Assembly: GCF_938002845.1 (NCBI RefSeq)
Contig: NZ_CALKZP010000028.1
Location: forward strand, 62,001 to 126,000
Direction of reading: 5' to 3'
Source of the DNA: an uncultured Campylobacter sp.
Lineage (GTDB): Bacteria; Campylobacterota; Campylobacteria; Campylobacterales; Campylobacteraceae
Length of the DNA stretch: 64,000 bases
Below the pieces are notes generated by a model. That model worked only from the letters and a program-made list of their open reading frames with translations. It searched no databases and had not been told where the DNA came from. This document shows positions 25,264 to 34,451 of this stretch, piece by piece (the first letter of the stretch is position 1; the number at the start of each line of letters is the position of its first letter). The position numbers and the translations under genes are program-made.

Positions 25264-27014
25264 TTTTGCTCCTTCTTATGAAGCCTAAGACCTAGCTCGC
25301 GAAGCTGCTCGTCTGTAACGACGCTAGGGGCTTTGGTGAGCGGACACTGCGCGCGCTGCGTTTTAGGAAACGCGATAACCTCGCGAATACTGCTTGAGCC
25401 GGTAACCAGCATCATCAGCCTATCAAAGCCGATCGCGATACCTCCGTGCGGAGGCGCGCCGAAGCTTAGCGCATCAAGCAGGAAGCCGAATTTCTCCCTC
25501 TGCTCCGCAGGCTCGATCTTAAGCAACCTAAAGACCTTTTCTTGAATGTCCGCTTTGTGGATCCTGATACTGCCGCCGCCAAGCTCGATGCCGTTTAACA
25601 CGACGTCGTAGGCGATCGACGTGATATCCTCCAAATCGGGCTCATCGGGATTGTTCGGCATAGTGAAAGGATGGTGCATCGCAGAGTAGCTACCGTCGTC
25701 GTTTTGCTCAAACATAGGGAAATTTACGACCCACAAAAACTCAAGCCTGTTCGGATCGATCAGACCAAGCTCGTTTGCAAGGAAAATTCTAAATCTACCC
25801 ATATAATCAAGCACGATTTTCTTTTTGCCCGCGCCGAAAAATACGACGTCGCCGACCTTTAGCTCGCAGCGCTTGATGAGCTCATCGAGCTCACTTTTTT
25901 CAAAGAATTTTACCAGCGGCCCCTTTAGACCGTCCTCTTTTACTTGGATAAACGCAAGCCCTTGCGCGCCGAATTTTTTCACGTATTCCTCAAAACCTTG
26001 CATCTGGCGCTTGCTAAATTTCAGATCGCCGCCCTCGACTTTGAGCGCTTTTACGCGGTTAGCTTTGCGGTCTTTGGCTAAATTTGAAAAAATTTCGTTG
26101 CTCGATTTTTCAAAAATATCGGCTACGTCGATGAAAGGCATATCGTAGCGCAGATCGGGTTTGTCGCTGCCGTAAAGCTCCATCGCGTCTTTATACTCCA
26201 TATGTCTAAAAGGAGTGACGATCTCGCGACCGCAGGATTTAAAAATATCCTTTAAAACCTCCTCGGCTACGCGCATTACGTCGTACTGGGTATTGAAGCT
26301 CATCTCGATATCGATCTGCGTAAATTCCGGCTGGCGGTCGGCGCGCAGGTCCTCATCGCGGAAGCAACGCGCGATCTGGAAGTATTTATCAAAGCCCGAG
26401 CACATCAAAAGCTGTTTGAAAAGCTGCGGACTTTGCGGAAGCGCGTAGAAACTGCCCGGATAGACGCGGCTAGGCACCAGATAATCCCTAGCGCCTTCAG
26501 GCGTCGCGCGCGTTAAGATCGGCGTTTCGACCTCCACAAAGCCTAGCCTATCAAGAGCATTTCGCGCGGCGATCGCAGCCTTGGAGCGCATCTTAAATTT
26601 ATCGAAGCTCCCCTCGGCGCGCAGATCCAAAAAGCGATATTTTAGCTTCGTTTCTTCGTTAACGCTTTTATCACCGATTACGAAAGGAAGTGGCTTGCTT
26701 GGATTTTCGATCTCTAAGCTTTCTACCACGACTTCGATGTCGCCGGTTTTTAAATTTGGATTTTCCAGCCCCTCGCCGCGAGCTCGGATCTTGCCGACGG
26801 CTTTTAGAACGAATTCGTTTCGCACGGTATTTGCTACCTCGTATGCCGAGTGGCTATCTTTGGGATCACAGACTAGCTGTAAAAGTCCGCTTCGGTCGCG
26901 CAAATCTATAAAAATCACGCCGCCGTGGTCGCGGTAAGAATTTACCCAGCCGCACACGGTTACACTTTTGCCGATATCGTTTTTACTCAAATCGGCGCAA
27001 TAATGACTTCGCAA
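25260..27014 (-). CDS. aspS: Aspartyl-tRNA synthetase
   Basis: This class II synthetase (584 residues) charges tRNA-Asp. It has the N-terminal OB-fold (GKSVTVCGWVNSYRDHGGVI), motif 2 (ARCFRDEDLRADRQPEFTQI), the bacterial GAD insert, HHPFTMP and motif 3 (GGIAIGFDRLMML). In epsilonproteobacteria this enzyme is generally non-discriminating and also makes Asp-tRNA-Asn for GatCAB; that is family knowledge, not visible here. The start is TTG at 27014, giving LRSHYCADLS after an AAAGGAG site. A longer ATG frame from 27047 would place that ribosome site inside the gene. It is divergent from nadK. Confidence 0.96.
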   Translation of the reverse strand: MRSHYCADLSKNDIGKSVTVCGWVNSYRDHGGVIFIDLRDRSGLLQLVCDPKDSHSAYEVANTVRNEFVLKAVGKIRARGEGLENPNLKTGDIEVVVESLEIENPSKPLPFVIGDKSVNEETKLKYRFLDLRAEGSFDKFKMRSKAAIAARNALDRLGFVEVETPILTRATPEGARDYLVPSRVYPGSFYALPQSPQLFKQLLMCSGFDKYFQIARCFRDEDLRADRQPEFTQIDIEMSFNTQYDVMRVAEEVLKDIFKSCGREIVTPFRHMEYKDAMELYGSDKPDLRYDMPFIDVADIFEKSSNEIFSNLAKDRKANRVKALKVEGGDLKFSKRQMQGFEEYVKKFGAQGLAFIQVKEDGLKGPLVKFFEKSELDELIKRCELKVGDVVFFGAGKKKIVLDYMGRFRIFLANELGLIDPNRLEFLWVVNFPMFEQNDDGSYSAMHHPFTMPNNPDEPDLEDITSIAYDVVLNGIELGGGSIRIHKADIQEKVFRLLKIEPAEQREKFGFLLDALSFGAPPHGGIAIGFDRLMMLVTGSSSIREVIAFPKTQRAQCPLTKAPSVVTDEQLRELGLRLHKKEQK

Positions 27015-27097
27015 TTTTACTCCTTTAAATTTATTTGTAAAACGCAAGTATAGTTAAATTTTGCTTTTACAAAGCTAATTTTTTATAAAATAAAACT

Positions 27098-27973
27098 ATG
27101 GAAAACAAAATTCATAAAAACCTTAAATTCGCGGGGCTAATAGCCAAAAAATCAGAAGAGATTCGCCCCGTCGTGGAGCAAATTTGCGAAATTTTAAAAG
27201 CGCAAGGTATCGAGCTTTTACTTGAAGAGGACGGAGCGGAATTTTTCGGCCTTAAGCCGCATACGCTTGCAGAAATTTTAAAAAAGACCAATTTTTTAAT
27301 CAGTCTCGGCGGAGACGGCACGCTTATCGGACTTGCGAGGCTGCTAAGCGACAAAAACGCCTTTATTTTGGGTATCAACGCGGGCACTCTCGGGTTTTTA
27401 ACGGACGTACAGCCGAGCGAATTCGCAAAATTTTTAAAGGAATTTCTGCGCGGCGAATACGAGATCGAGCGCCCGTTTTTACTCGAAGTGATACTGGAAA
27501 ACGGCGGCGGTAAAATCGTCCGCAAGACCGCATTTAACGACGTCGTAATCACCCGCAGCCGCATCTCTTCAATGGCGAAGATCGACGCATTTTTAAATAG
27601 AAAATATTTCAACACCTACTACGGCGACGGCGTGATCGTAAGCTCCGCCGTGGGCTCGACCGCGTATAATATGAGCGCGAACGGATCTATCGTCTATCCG
27701 CTGTGCGACGTGTTTTGCGTCACGCCGATCTGCTCGCATAGCCTGACGCAGCGGCCTTTGATCCTGCCAAAAGAGTATCTTGCAAGCTTCAAAAACGCCG
27801 GAAGCTCCGAAGTTAGCGTCGTCATCGATGGACAAGACGTTTTTGATATGGCGGAATTTAGCAGCGTAAGCGTTAAAATTTCACACGCCAAGGTAAATTT
27901 AATAAAACGCAGAAGCTACGATTATTTCGACGTTTTAAAAGCCAAACTCAGATGGGGGCACGGCGGATGCTAG
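27098..27973 (+). CDS. nadK: NAD kinase
   Basis: NAD kinase phosphorylates NAD+ to NADP+. The 291 residues contain the catalytic GGDGT motif (about residues 70-74, in LISLGGDGTLIG), GINAGTLGFLTD, and the second conserved block YYGDGVIVSSAVGSTAYNMSANGSIVYP (quoted only to name its region, about 167-194). Length matches other short bacterial NadK proteins. Its promoter must lie in the 83-base divergent gap with aspS, where a TATAAAAT run is present. Its last codons overlap recN by seven bases. Confidence 0.96.
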   Translation: MENKIHKNLKFAGLIAKKSEEIRPVVEQICEILKAQGIELLLEEDGAEFFGLKPHTLAEILKKTNFLISLGGDGTLIGLARLLSDKNAFILGINAGTLGFLTDVQPSEFAKFLKEFLRGEYEIERPFLLEVILENGGGKIVRKTAFNDVVITRSRISSMAKIDAFLNRKYFNTYYGDGVIVSSAVGSTAYNMSANGSIVYPLCDVFCVTPICSHSLTQRPLILPKEYLASFKNAGSSEVSVVIDGQDVFDMAEFSSVSVKISHAKVNLIKRRSYDYFDVLKAKLRWGHGGC

Positions 27974-29490
27974 AAAGAATTTATATTAAAAGTAATCTAG
28001 GTTTTTGCGAGAGCGAGCTTAGTTTTGGCCCGGGACTTAGCGTATTTACAGGCATCAGCGGCGCGGGTAAATCGGTATTAATAGGTGCGATTTTAGCGGT
28101 GTTCGGTCTTAACGAATGCGAGGCTGAGCTCATAGAAGCGGACGTAGAGCATCAATTTGATATGGAAAATTTCGGTTTGATAAACGATACGCCGAATATT
28201 TTTCGCGTCCTAAAAGAGCGTAGCTTGCGATACTTTATAAATTCCCAATCGGTCTCGAAAAAAAATCTAAGCACGATAGCCAGCGAATACGTAAAATTTT
28301 TAGGCGCGAAAAACGCCGGCGAAATGAGTAGCGACAGCTTGCTAAAATTACTTGATTTTATCGCCGCGAAAAAAGATGCGGCGCACGCGCAAAGCCTATC
28401 GGAGCTTCAAAGCGCTTTTGTGGAATTTAGCCGCACAAAAAAGCAGCTGGATGAAATTTTAGATCAAGAGCGCAAGATTGAGGAGTTAAAGGAATTTGCT
28501 CGCTTTGAGATTGAAAAAATCGAGCGCGTATCGCCTAAGATCGGCGAATACGAGGAGCTTTTGCAGATCAAAAAAAAGCTTAGCAAAAAAGATAAGATCG
28601 AGGAACTTTGGGCTAGGGCGCAGGGCGTTTTTGAGCTGGAGCGCAGCGTCATCGAAGCGCTAAGTCTTAGCGGGCTGGATAGTGCGTTTTTTGAGGATGC
28701 AATGAACGAGCTGCGGCTAAAGCGAGAAAGCTTGAATTTAGACGAGCTAGAAAACATCGACATAGAGAAAATTTTAGATCGTATTGAAGCTCTTAGCGCG
28801 CTAAATAGGCGCTACGGAAGCGTAGAAGAGGCTTTAGCTACGCTTGAAGCGCGCAAGAAGGAGCTTGAGCATTACGATCAGTTAAGCTTTGAAAAAACCA
28901 AGCTACAAGCGGAATTTAAACGCCTTAGTGAAAGCACCGCTACCCTTGCCGAAAAAATCAGCGAGGCTCGCAAGGGCACTAAAAAACGGCTCGAGGATCT
29001 GATAAATTCCTATCTAAAGCAGCTTTATATGGACGGAGTGGAGCTTAGTTTTAAGCCTACGGTGCTTAGTGAGTGCGGCACAGACGAAATTTGCGTCAGC
29101 TTGTGCAAGACGGAATTTAAAAATTTAAGCTCAGGCGAAACGAACCGCCTACGCCTTGCTTTCATCGCGGCAAGCTTGGAGCTTACAAATAACGGCGAGG
29201 GAATTTTGATCTTAGACGAGATTGATTCAAATTTAAGCGGAAAAGAGGCGATGAGTATCGCTAACGTGCTGGTAAAAATTTCAAAATTTTATCAAATTTT
29301 TGCGATCTCGCACCAGCCGCAGCTTAGCTCAAAGGCTGCGTCACACTTTTTAGTAAGTAAAACGAACGGCAAATCTAGCGTGAGATTATTAAGCGAAAAT
29401 GAGAAAATAACAGAGCTAGCTCGTATGATAAGCGGCGAGACTATTACTGCAGAAGCCCTGGAATTCGCTAAAAAACTAAGGCAAAGCTGA
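27967..29490 (+). CDS. recN: DNA repair ATPase RecN
   Basis: RecN is an SMC-like ATPase that acts early in double-strand break repair. The 507-residue protein starts LERIYIKSNLGFCESELSF, has Walker A in GISGAGKSVLIGA (residues about 34-46), a central coiled coil (about 150-350), and the ABC signature LSSGETNRLRLAF followed by Walker B ILILDEIDSNLSG. It is a little shorter than the 550-residue E. coli protein because the coiled coil is shorter. The ATG at 27967 overlaps the nadK stop codon; the nadK-recN pairing is frequent in bacteria. Confidence 0.93.
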   Translation: MLERIYIKSNLGFCESELSFGPGLSVFTGISGAGKSVLIGAILAVFGLNECEAELIEADVEHQFDMENFGLINDTPNIFRVLKERSLRYFINSQSVSKKNLSTIASEYVKFLGAKNAGEMSSDSLLKLLDFIAAKKDAAHAQSLSELQSAFVEFSRTKKQLDEILDQERKIEELKEFARFEIEKIERVSPKIGEYEELLQIKKKLSKKDKIEELWARAQGVFELERSVIEALSLSGLDSAFFEDAMNELRLKRESLNLDELENIDIEKILDRIEALSALNRRYGSVEEALATLEARKKELEHYDQLSFEKTKLQAEFKRLSESTATLAEKISEARKGTKKRLEDLINSYLKQLYMDGVELSFKPTVLSECGTDEICVSLCKTEFKNLSSGETNRLRLAFIAASLELTNNGEGILILDEIDSNLSGKEAMSIANVLVKISKFYQIFAISHQPQLSSKAASHFLVSKTNGKSSVRLLSENEKITELARMISGETITAEALEFAKKLRQS

Positions 29491-29615
29491 AGGAATTTTA
29501 AGCTTAAGTTTAAATCTGAAATTTTTTGCTACAATACCGCGTTTAATTTAAATTTAAGTGTGATTTTGCAAAACGACGTAAAATCCGCTTCGAAAAATTT
29601 TATCAAGTGAGTTTT

Positions 29616-30413
29616 ATGATTATAGATACACATTGCCATTTAGACGATGCTAGTTTCGGCGCCGATTTGGACGCGGTGATTGAGCGCGCCACGATTGCAG
29701 GCGTGCGTAGCATCATCATTCCCGGTGCCGATGTAGCAGACTTAGATAAGGCATGTAAAATTTCGCATGCACGGGATAATGTGTATTTTGCCGTAGGGGT
29801 GCATCCATACGAGATAGATTCTTTCGATATGGAGGTGCTGAAGCGGTATGCTGACGATCCCAAATGCGTGGGCGTTGGCGAATGCGGTCTTGATTACTTC
29901 AGACTTAAGCAGCAAGAGAGCAAGGAAACCAAAGCCTTAGAAATCTCCCGCCAAAAAGACGCCTTCATCTCACAAATCGATCTAGCAGCACAACTTCAAA
30001 AACCACTTATAGTCCATATCCGAGAAGCAAACGAAGATAGCTTTGGAATTCTAAAAGATCGCGCCGGCGATTTATGCGGCGGTGTTTTGCACTGCTTCAA
30101 TGCCAGCAAGCTTTTGCTAGGTCTTAGCGAATACGGATTTTACTTCGGTATCGGCGGAGTTTTGACATTCAAAAATGCAAAAAACTTAGCTGAGATCTTA
30201 CCGCAAATTCCGCAAGAGCGCCTTTTAATCGAGACGGATGCACCATATCTAACCCCGCATCCGCATCGCGGCGAGCGCAACGAGCCTGCATTTACGAGAC
30301 TCGTGGTAGAAAAAGTCGCGGAAATTTTAAGCCTAAGCGTAGAAGAGGTCGAAGCAATAACGACTCAAAACGCCTGTAGGCTTTTTGGCGATAAAATCAA
30401 AGGAGAGATATGA
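29616..30413 (+). CDS. TatD-family metal-dependent DNase
   Basis: This 265-residue TIM-barrel hydrolase has the TatD signatures IIDTHCHLDD at the N-terminus, VGVGECGLDYF (metal-binding Glu), PLIVHIREA, GVLHCF and LIETDAPYLTPHPHRG. TatD enzymes are Mg-dependent 3'-5' exonucleases linked to DNA repair. ATG 29616 gives the canonical start; a GTG nine bases earlier has no better ribosome site. The stop overlaps the ATG of the next gene (ATGA), so the two are coupled. Confidence 0.93.
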   Translation: MIIDTHCHLDDASFGADLDAVIERATIAGVRSIIIPGADVADLDKACKISHARDNVYFAVGVHPYEIDSFDMEVLKRYADDPKCVGVGECGLDYFRLKQQESKETKALEISRQKDAFISQIDLAAQLQKPLIVHIREANEDSFGILKDRAGDLCGGVLHCFNASKLLLGLSEYGFYFGIGGVLTFKNAKNLAEILPQIPQERLLIETDAPYLTPHPHRGERNEPAFTRLVVEKVAEILSLSVEEVEAITTQNACRLFGDKIKGEI

Positions 30414-31408
30414 AAGCCATAAAATTTATACTGCTAGCCCTGCTTTTAGTGGGCGAAGCGTTTGCGAGCCAGCCCGGTCTGATGCGCGCAAATCACGACT
30501 ATATTTTAAATCAATTCGGCATCGAAAATAACGAATCGAGCAAAAACGTAGTTGCGGGCATATTCCGTGCGATCAATGCAAGCGATCGCAAGCAGTTTAA
30601 GCATATCGTGACTTCGCAGTCGCACAATGCCTACTTAGTCAAATCCGAGGTCGATAACATCGAAGCTCCGGAATTCTTATTGTATTTGGCAATGGTAGAA
30701 TCTCATCTTAAAAACACCGTAACTTCGGGCGCTAGCGCAGGTGGTATGTGGCAGCTGATGCCGGCAACTGCGAAAAATTTCGGTCTTAGAGTAGATAGCG
30801 CCGTGGATGAGCGTCGCGATCCCGCAGCCTCTACGGATGCTGCGTTTTCGTATATTTTGCATCTGAAGCAAAATTTTGGCAAGTGGTATTTAGCGCTAAT
30901 GGCGTATAATTGTGGCGATCAAAAGCTTAAAAATGCGATTGCAGCTACTGGCAGCGATGATCTGGATCGCTTGCTAAAAAGTCCCGCACTTCCTAATGAG
31001 ACTAAGAATTTTATCAAGCGCATTATTAAATACGCTTACATTGCTCAAAATGAAAATATGCGTAAAATTCTGCTTTTTGAAAGCGAGCCGTGGGGGCTAA
31101 AGCGTATCGCAGTAGCTCCAGGCACAAAGCTAAGCGCGGTTGCAAAACAGATCGGAATTTCGCCGTCGCAAATGCAGGATTACAACGCGCATATTAAAAA
31201 CGGAATTTCGCCGCTTAACGGCAAGTACTTCTTTTATATCCCACAAAGCAAATATGCAGAATTTGTCGTAAATCAAGGCGCGTTTCAAGCGTATGAACCA
31301 CGTCTGAAGCAGCGCAAGCCAGGACGCGTGTTAGCAGGTTTGGCGAACGAGCTTAGCCTCAAAGATAAAAACGAAATAGCGCTAAATAATATAAAATTCA
31401 ACAAATAA
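30410..31408 (+). CDS. Periplasmic lytic transglycosylase (MltD-like)
   Basis: This 332-residue exported enzyme has a signal peptide (about 1-19, ending GEAFA). Its SLT domain (about 85-200) holds the catalytic glutamate in AMVESHLKNTVTSGASAGGMWQLMPATA-type sequence (about residues 101-128) and the YNCGDQKLKNAI motif. A LysM-like segment follows (IAVAPGTKLSAVAKQIGISP, about 239-258). It cleaves peptidoglycan with formation of 1,6-anhydro-muropeptides. It sits between tatD and rlpA; the pairing of an SLT enzyme with RlpA, another glycan-strand cutter, suggests joint work in wall remodelling. Confidence 0.9.
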   Translation: MKAIKFILLALLLVGEAFASQPGLMRANHDYILNQFGIENNESSKNVVAGIFRAINASDRKQFKHIVTSQSHNAYLVKSEVDNIEAPEFLLYLAMVESHLKNTVTSGASAGGMWQLMPATAKNFGLRVDSAVDERRDPAASTDAAFSYILHLKQNFGKWYLALMAYNCGDQKLKNAIAATGSDDLDRLLKSPALPNETKNFIKRIIKYAYIAQNENMRKILLFESEPWGLKRIAVAPGTKLSAVAKQIGISPSQMQDYNAHIKNGISPLNGKYFFYIPQSKYAEFVVNQGAFQAYEPRLKQRKPGRVLAGLANELSLKDKNEIALNNIKFNK

Positions 31409-31421
31409 GATCGGATCGTAG

Positions 31422-32177
31422 GTGTCGTACCAGAAAATCGCTCTTTTTAGTGCGCTTTTTGCGCTGATTCTTGCCGGTTGCTCGTTTCGCACCGCACCGT
31501 CGTCTAGATCGTCTACGGGCGGTGCGGGCAAGATCGGCAAAAACTCTCCCGCCACCATGCGCCCTTATAAAATTAACGGCAAAACCTACTATCCCGAACA
31601 AGTAAGCGTCGGTGACACTCAAATCGGCATCGCCAGCTGGTATGGGCCGAATTTTCACGGCAAATACACCTCAAACGGCGAAATTTACGATATGAACGGC
31701 ATGACTGCCGCACACAAAACCTATCCAATGAATACTATGGTAAAGGTCACGAATCGCGATACCGGCGCTACCGCAACCGTGCGCATCAACGATCGCGGTC
31801 CATTCGTGGATGGTCGCATCATCGATCTTAGCAAAACAGCTGCTAATTTAGTGGGCGTATTTGCCAAAGGTACGGCGCCGGTAAAACTCGAAGTAGTGGG
31901 CTTTTATGGGCATACTATCGCCAAAGGCTCGCCGAAAGCAACCATTGTCGGCGGAAATTTTATGGTGCAAATCGGTGCGTTTAGAAACAGAAGCGGCGCA
32001 CAAATTTATCAGCGCGATTACCACGGCACGGCGGGATATCCTGCGATCATCAAAGAATTTAGCATAGATGGCGCGCCAATTTATCGCGTCTTTTTAAGCG
32101 GATTTAAAAGCGAGGATGAGGCGAGAGATTTCGCGCATAATGGCAAGTTTACTGGAGCTTTTATCGTAAGGGAGTAG
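31422..32177 (+). CDS. rlpA: RlpA-like septal lipoprotein (lytic transglycosylase)
   Basis: This 251-residue lipoprotein has a signal ending in the lipobox LILAGC (Cys about 20). A double-psi beta-barrel follows, with GIASWYGPNFHGKYTSNGE, MTAAHKTYPM, and RINDRGPFVDGRIIDLS including the catalytic Asp and His positions. A C-terminal SPOR domain (FMVQIGAFRNRSGAQIYQ to FIVRE) binds denuded peptidoglycan at division sites. The start is GTG at 31422 with only a weak ribosome site, so coupling to the preceding transglycosylase gene, 13 bases away, is likely. Confidence 0.92.
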   Translation: MSYQKIALFSALFALILAGCSFRTAPSSRSSTGGAGKIGKNSPATMRPYKINGKTYYPEQVSVGDTQIGIASWYGPNFHGKYTSNGEIYDMNGMTAAHKTYPMNTMVKVTNRDTGATATVRINDRGPFVDGRIIDLSKTAANLVGVFAKGTAPVKLEVVGFYGHTIAKGSPKATIVGGNFMVQIGAFRNRSGAQIYQRDYHGTAGYPAIIKEFSIDGAPIYRVFLSGFKSEDEARDFAHNGKFTGAFIVRE

Positions 32178-32413
32178 CAGTTTTATTTGACGGCTTTTAC
32201 CTTCGTTTTTTGCTTGATAAGGGCTTTGTTAAATTTATTTGTGAGCTACTTGCAGTAAAATTTCTCGTCATCTAATAGTTATCTGCTTTAGCTGCGGCGG
32301 AGTGCGGGCTACTTGCAAGCTATTCGTAGCAAAAAGTGCACCTGCTTGCTTGAGCTTTGTTTTTTAATAGGGCGCCGCAGCTGATAAAATTTTATATTGC
32401 TAGGGGATAAAGC

Positions 32414-32650
32414 ATGCAAAAATATCCGGAAGTTTATAGTTTAGAAAAGAGTTTGGCTATACTTGAAAAATATAAAGACGAGCTGAGCGCAGAACAATAC
32501 GAGCAAAACGCATCTATCATCTGCAACCACGCGATAGAGGGTATGTTTGCAAACGAGCAAGATATAATCGATCTTATCAAGGTCGATAAGGGAGAAAAAA
32601 CGCCCGATGAGATAATAAACGAATATAAAAAAGAGTGGGGCGTTTTATAG
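32414..32650 (+). CDS. Small protein resembling VbhA-type Fic antitoxins
   Basis: This 78-residue cytoplasmic helical protein is preceded by AGGGGATAAAGC. Its C-terminal 45 residues (CNHAIEGMFANEQDIIDLIK, then KGEKTPDEIINEYKKEWGV) match the layout of VbhA antitoxins: an inhibitory helix containing (S/T)xxxEG, a short spacer, and a GE-T-DE helix. Here the first position of the inhibitory motif is Asn rather than Ser/Thr. VbhA proteins block Fic AMP-transferases. No Fic gene (HPFxxGNGR) is adjacent, so it would be an orphan. The match is by eye and moderate. Confidence 0.5.
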   Translation: MQKYPEVYSLEKSLAILEKYKDELSAEQYEQNASIICNHAIEGMFANEQDIIDLIKVDKGEKTPDEIINEYKKEWGVL

Positions 32651-32722
32651 CGTAGTAGAAAATTTAAATTTGATAGTGAAATATCAGAAGTATTTTGGCG
32701 CAGCTCATCGTCTGTTTGAATT

Positions 32723-33205
32723 TTAATCATGCAGAAAAGTTACGACTTCATGTTCTTTTGGTAAAAATTTTCTGCCATCGATACCATCATCTCCGTATTC
32801 CAATAATGCTTCATTTAAAATTTCATAAATTTCATCCATTGAAATATCTCCAATGTCAGAATTTACGCTTTGGAATTTATATTTGATTTTAAATGGATTT
32901 TCCGTGAAATATTTACTCGTAGTTTCGTCATAAATTCGCCTTATATCAAGCTCGATATTTTTACCTCTATAATGCAGTAGCCAAATAACTTCTCCCGTAA
33001 GACCATCTCTTGGGTCTGGCAAAGGCACTCTGCAAACAAACATAAACCAGGCATCTCTTTGTCTATCTATAACCCAATCCAGCTTATCTAGGTAGTAATC
33101 ATCATAGACTATTGAGCCATATTTTAGGCAACAATTATTTATAATATTTGCAACATTGTATCTTTCCAAATCAACTTTAGAAATATGCTCCGCAATAAAC
33201 GCCAT
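32723..33205 (-). CDS. Hypothetical protein, AT-rich orphan
   Basis: This 160-residue soluble protein has a strong ribosome site (GGAGGAGAGA before ATG). It has many acidic and aromatic residues (VDLERYNVANIINNCCLKYG, WVIDRQRDAWFMFVCRVPLP, DISMDEIYEILNEALLEYGD), no signal peptide and no membrane segment. I recognise no family. The size, acidity and aromatic content recall immunity proteins of polymorphic toxin systems, but no toxin gene is nearby. Composition is more A/T-rich than the flanking genes, which fits recent acquisition together with the small gene upstream. Confidence 0.6.
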   Translation of the reverse strand: MAFIAEHISKVDLERYNVANIINNCCLKYGSIVYDDYYLDKLDWVIDRQRDAWFMFVCRVPLPDPRDGLTGEVIWLLHYRGKNIELDIRRIYDETTSKYFTENPFKIKYKFQSVNSDIGDISMDEIYEILNEALLEYGDDGIDGRKFLPKEHEVVTFLHD

Positions 33206-33390
33206 TCTCTCCTCCTTAAGGAATTCTATAATTTAAAGTAGCTCGCTCGTATACAGACCGAACAAAGATGAGATTTCAAATTTAATCCTTTTACTGACGA
33301 GAACTTATCGTTAAAGCTGCCAATTTATATGCGATTATCATCAATTCTTACTATAATTTTTCGTAAAATTCGTTATGAAATTTAAAAATT

Positions 33391-34224
33391 TCAAGTGCTT
33401 TGTCGCTCGCCACCTCTTTTAAATTTAGCGTCCAAAAATACGCAGAATTTCACGCCGTATAGGTAGAAAATCCAGCTTATGTAGATCCACAGAAAGAAAA
33501 ATAGCGCGACCGAAAACGAGCCGTAGATGCTAAGATAGGTTTTGTTATAAAAGACGTATTGCGCAAAAACCAGTCTTGAAAGCCACCATAAAATCGATGC
33601 TACGAGCGATGAGGCAAGCACCGCTTTTGCGCGGATCTCGCGGTTGATCGCCGTAGCATAAGTAATCGCAAAGATCCCCCAAACGATTAAGTAGGGTAGA
33701 ATTTTAAGCAAATTTATCCAGCTTGTAAGCTCGGTTTTATTTAGCAGCTCCTGGAGCTCGCCGCTGATATAAAACGACGCTCCAAGCCCCACAGGAGCGA
33801 GCGTCATCAGCGTCCAGTAGGTGCTTAGGCTCTTAAAAAAGCTTCGCTCGGGTGAATGCGAAATGCGCGCAATTATCGCTTCAAAATCTCCGAAAAACAG
33901 CACCGACGTAACTAACACTGCGCAAAAGCCCGTTACGCCAAGGCTTAGTCCGTTTGCCATAAATTCCTCGATATAGTGCGCCATGCTCGCTTGATTTGCA
34001 GGCAGGAAGTTTGAAAAGATAAAGCCCATAATCTTATCGTAGTAGCCTTTGAAGCTTGGTAGCTGCATAAAGACGCTAAGCGAGACCATCAGCACCGGCA
34101 GTAGCGCCAGAATCGTGTGAAAGCTAAGGCTTGATGCATGGTGCATGAGCTCGGTATCGTAGAGGCGGTGGAAGTTTTTAAGTCGGTTTTGTGCTTGCTT
34201 AAGCGCCGGTATTAGTTTTTTCAT
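33391..34224 (-). CDS. YihY/BrkB-family inner-membrane protein
   Basis: This 277-residue protein has about six membrane segments and the family pattern: LMHHASSLSFHTILALLPVL near the N-terminus, a central FGDFEAI segment, LMTLAPVGLGASFYISGEL, and the conserved C-terminal block SLSIYGSFSVALFFFLWIYISW-type sequence (about 235-255), then LYGVKFCVFLDAKF. The family was once annotated as RNase BN, which is incorrect; its function remains undefined. It is transcribed away from the siderophore receptor. Confidence 0.88.
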   Translation of the reverse strand: MKKLIPALKQAQNRLKNFHRLYDTELMHHASSLSFHTILALLPVLMVSLSVFMQLPSFKGYYDKIMGFIFSNFLPANQASMAHYIEEFMANGLSLGVTGFCAVLVTSVLFFGDFEAIIARISHSPERSFFKSLSTYWTLMTLAPVGLGASFYISGELQELLNKTELTSWINLLKILPYLIVWGIFAITYATAINREIRAKAVLASSLVASILWWLSRLVFAQYVFYNKTYLSIYGSFSVALFFFLWIYISWIFYLYGVKFCVFLDAKFKRGGERQST

Positions 34225-34451
34225 ACGGGCGATTTTACATTAAAAATTTAGAATTTCATATAAATTTGCGCAATTTTTCTTTTGTATCTCAGTATATCGT
34301 CTATGAAATTTTAAACTGCAAAAATGCGACTACAAATATATAAATTTATATCTCGAATTTAGTCTAAATTTAGGAAAGTTTTTCTAATATGCTAAAAAAT
34401 AATATTAAATATATCCATAACGAAGGGAAAATAATGGAACGAAGGAAAACG

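Noticed and set aside
33391..34224. RNase BN annotation for the YihY/BrkB-like gene
   Set aside because: The name came from an early misassignment of the family. The protein is polytopic and has no nuclease motif.
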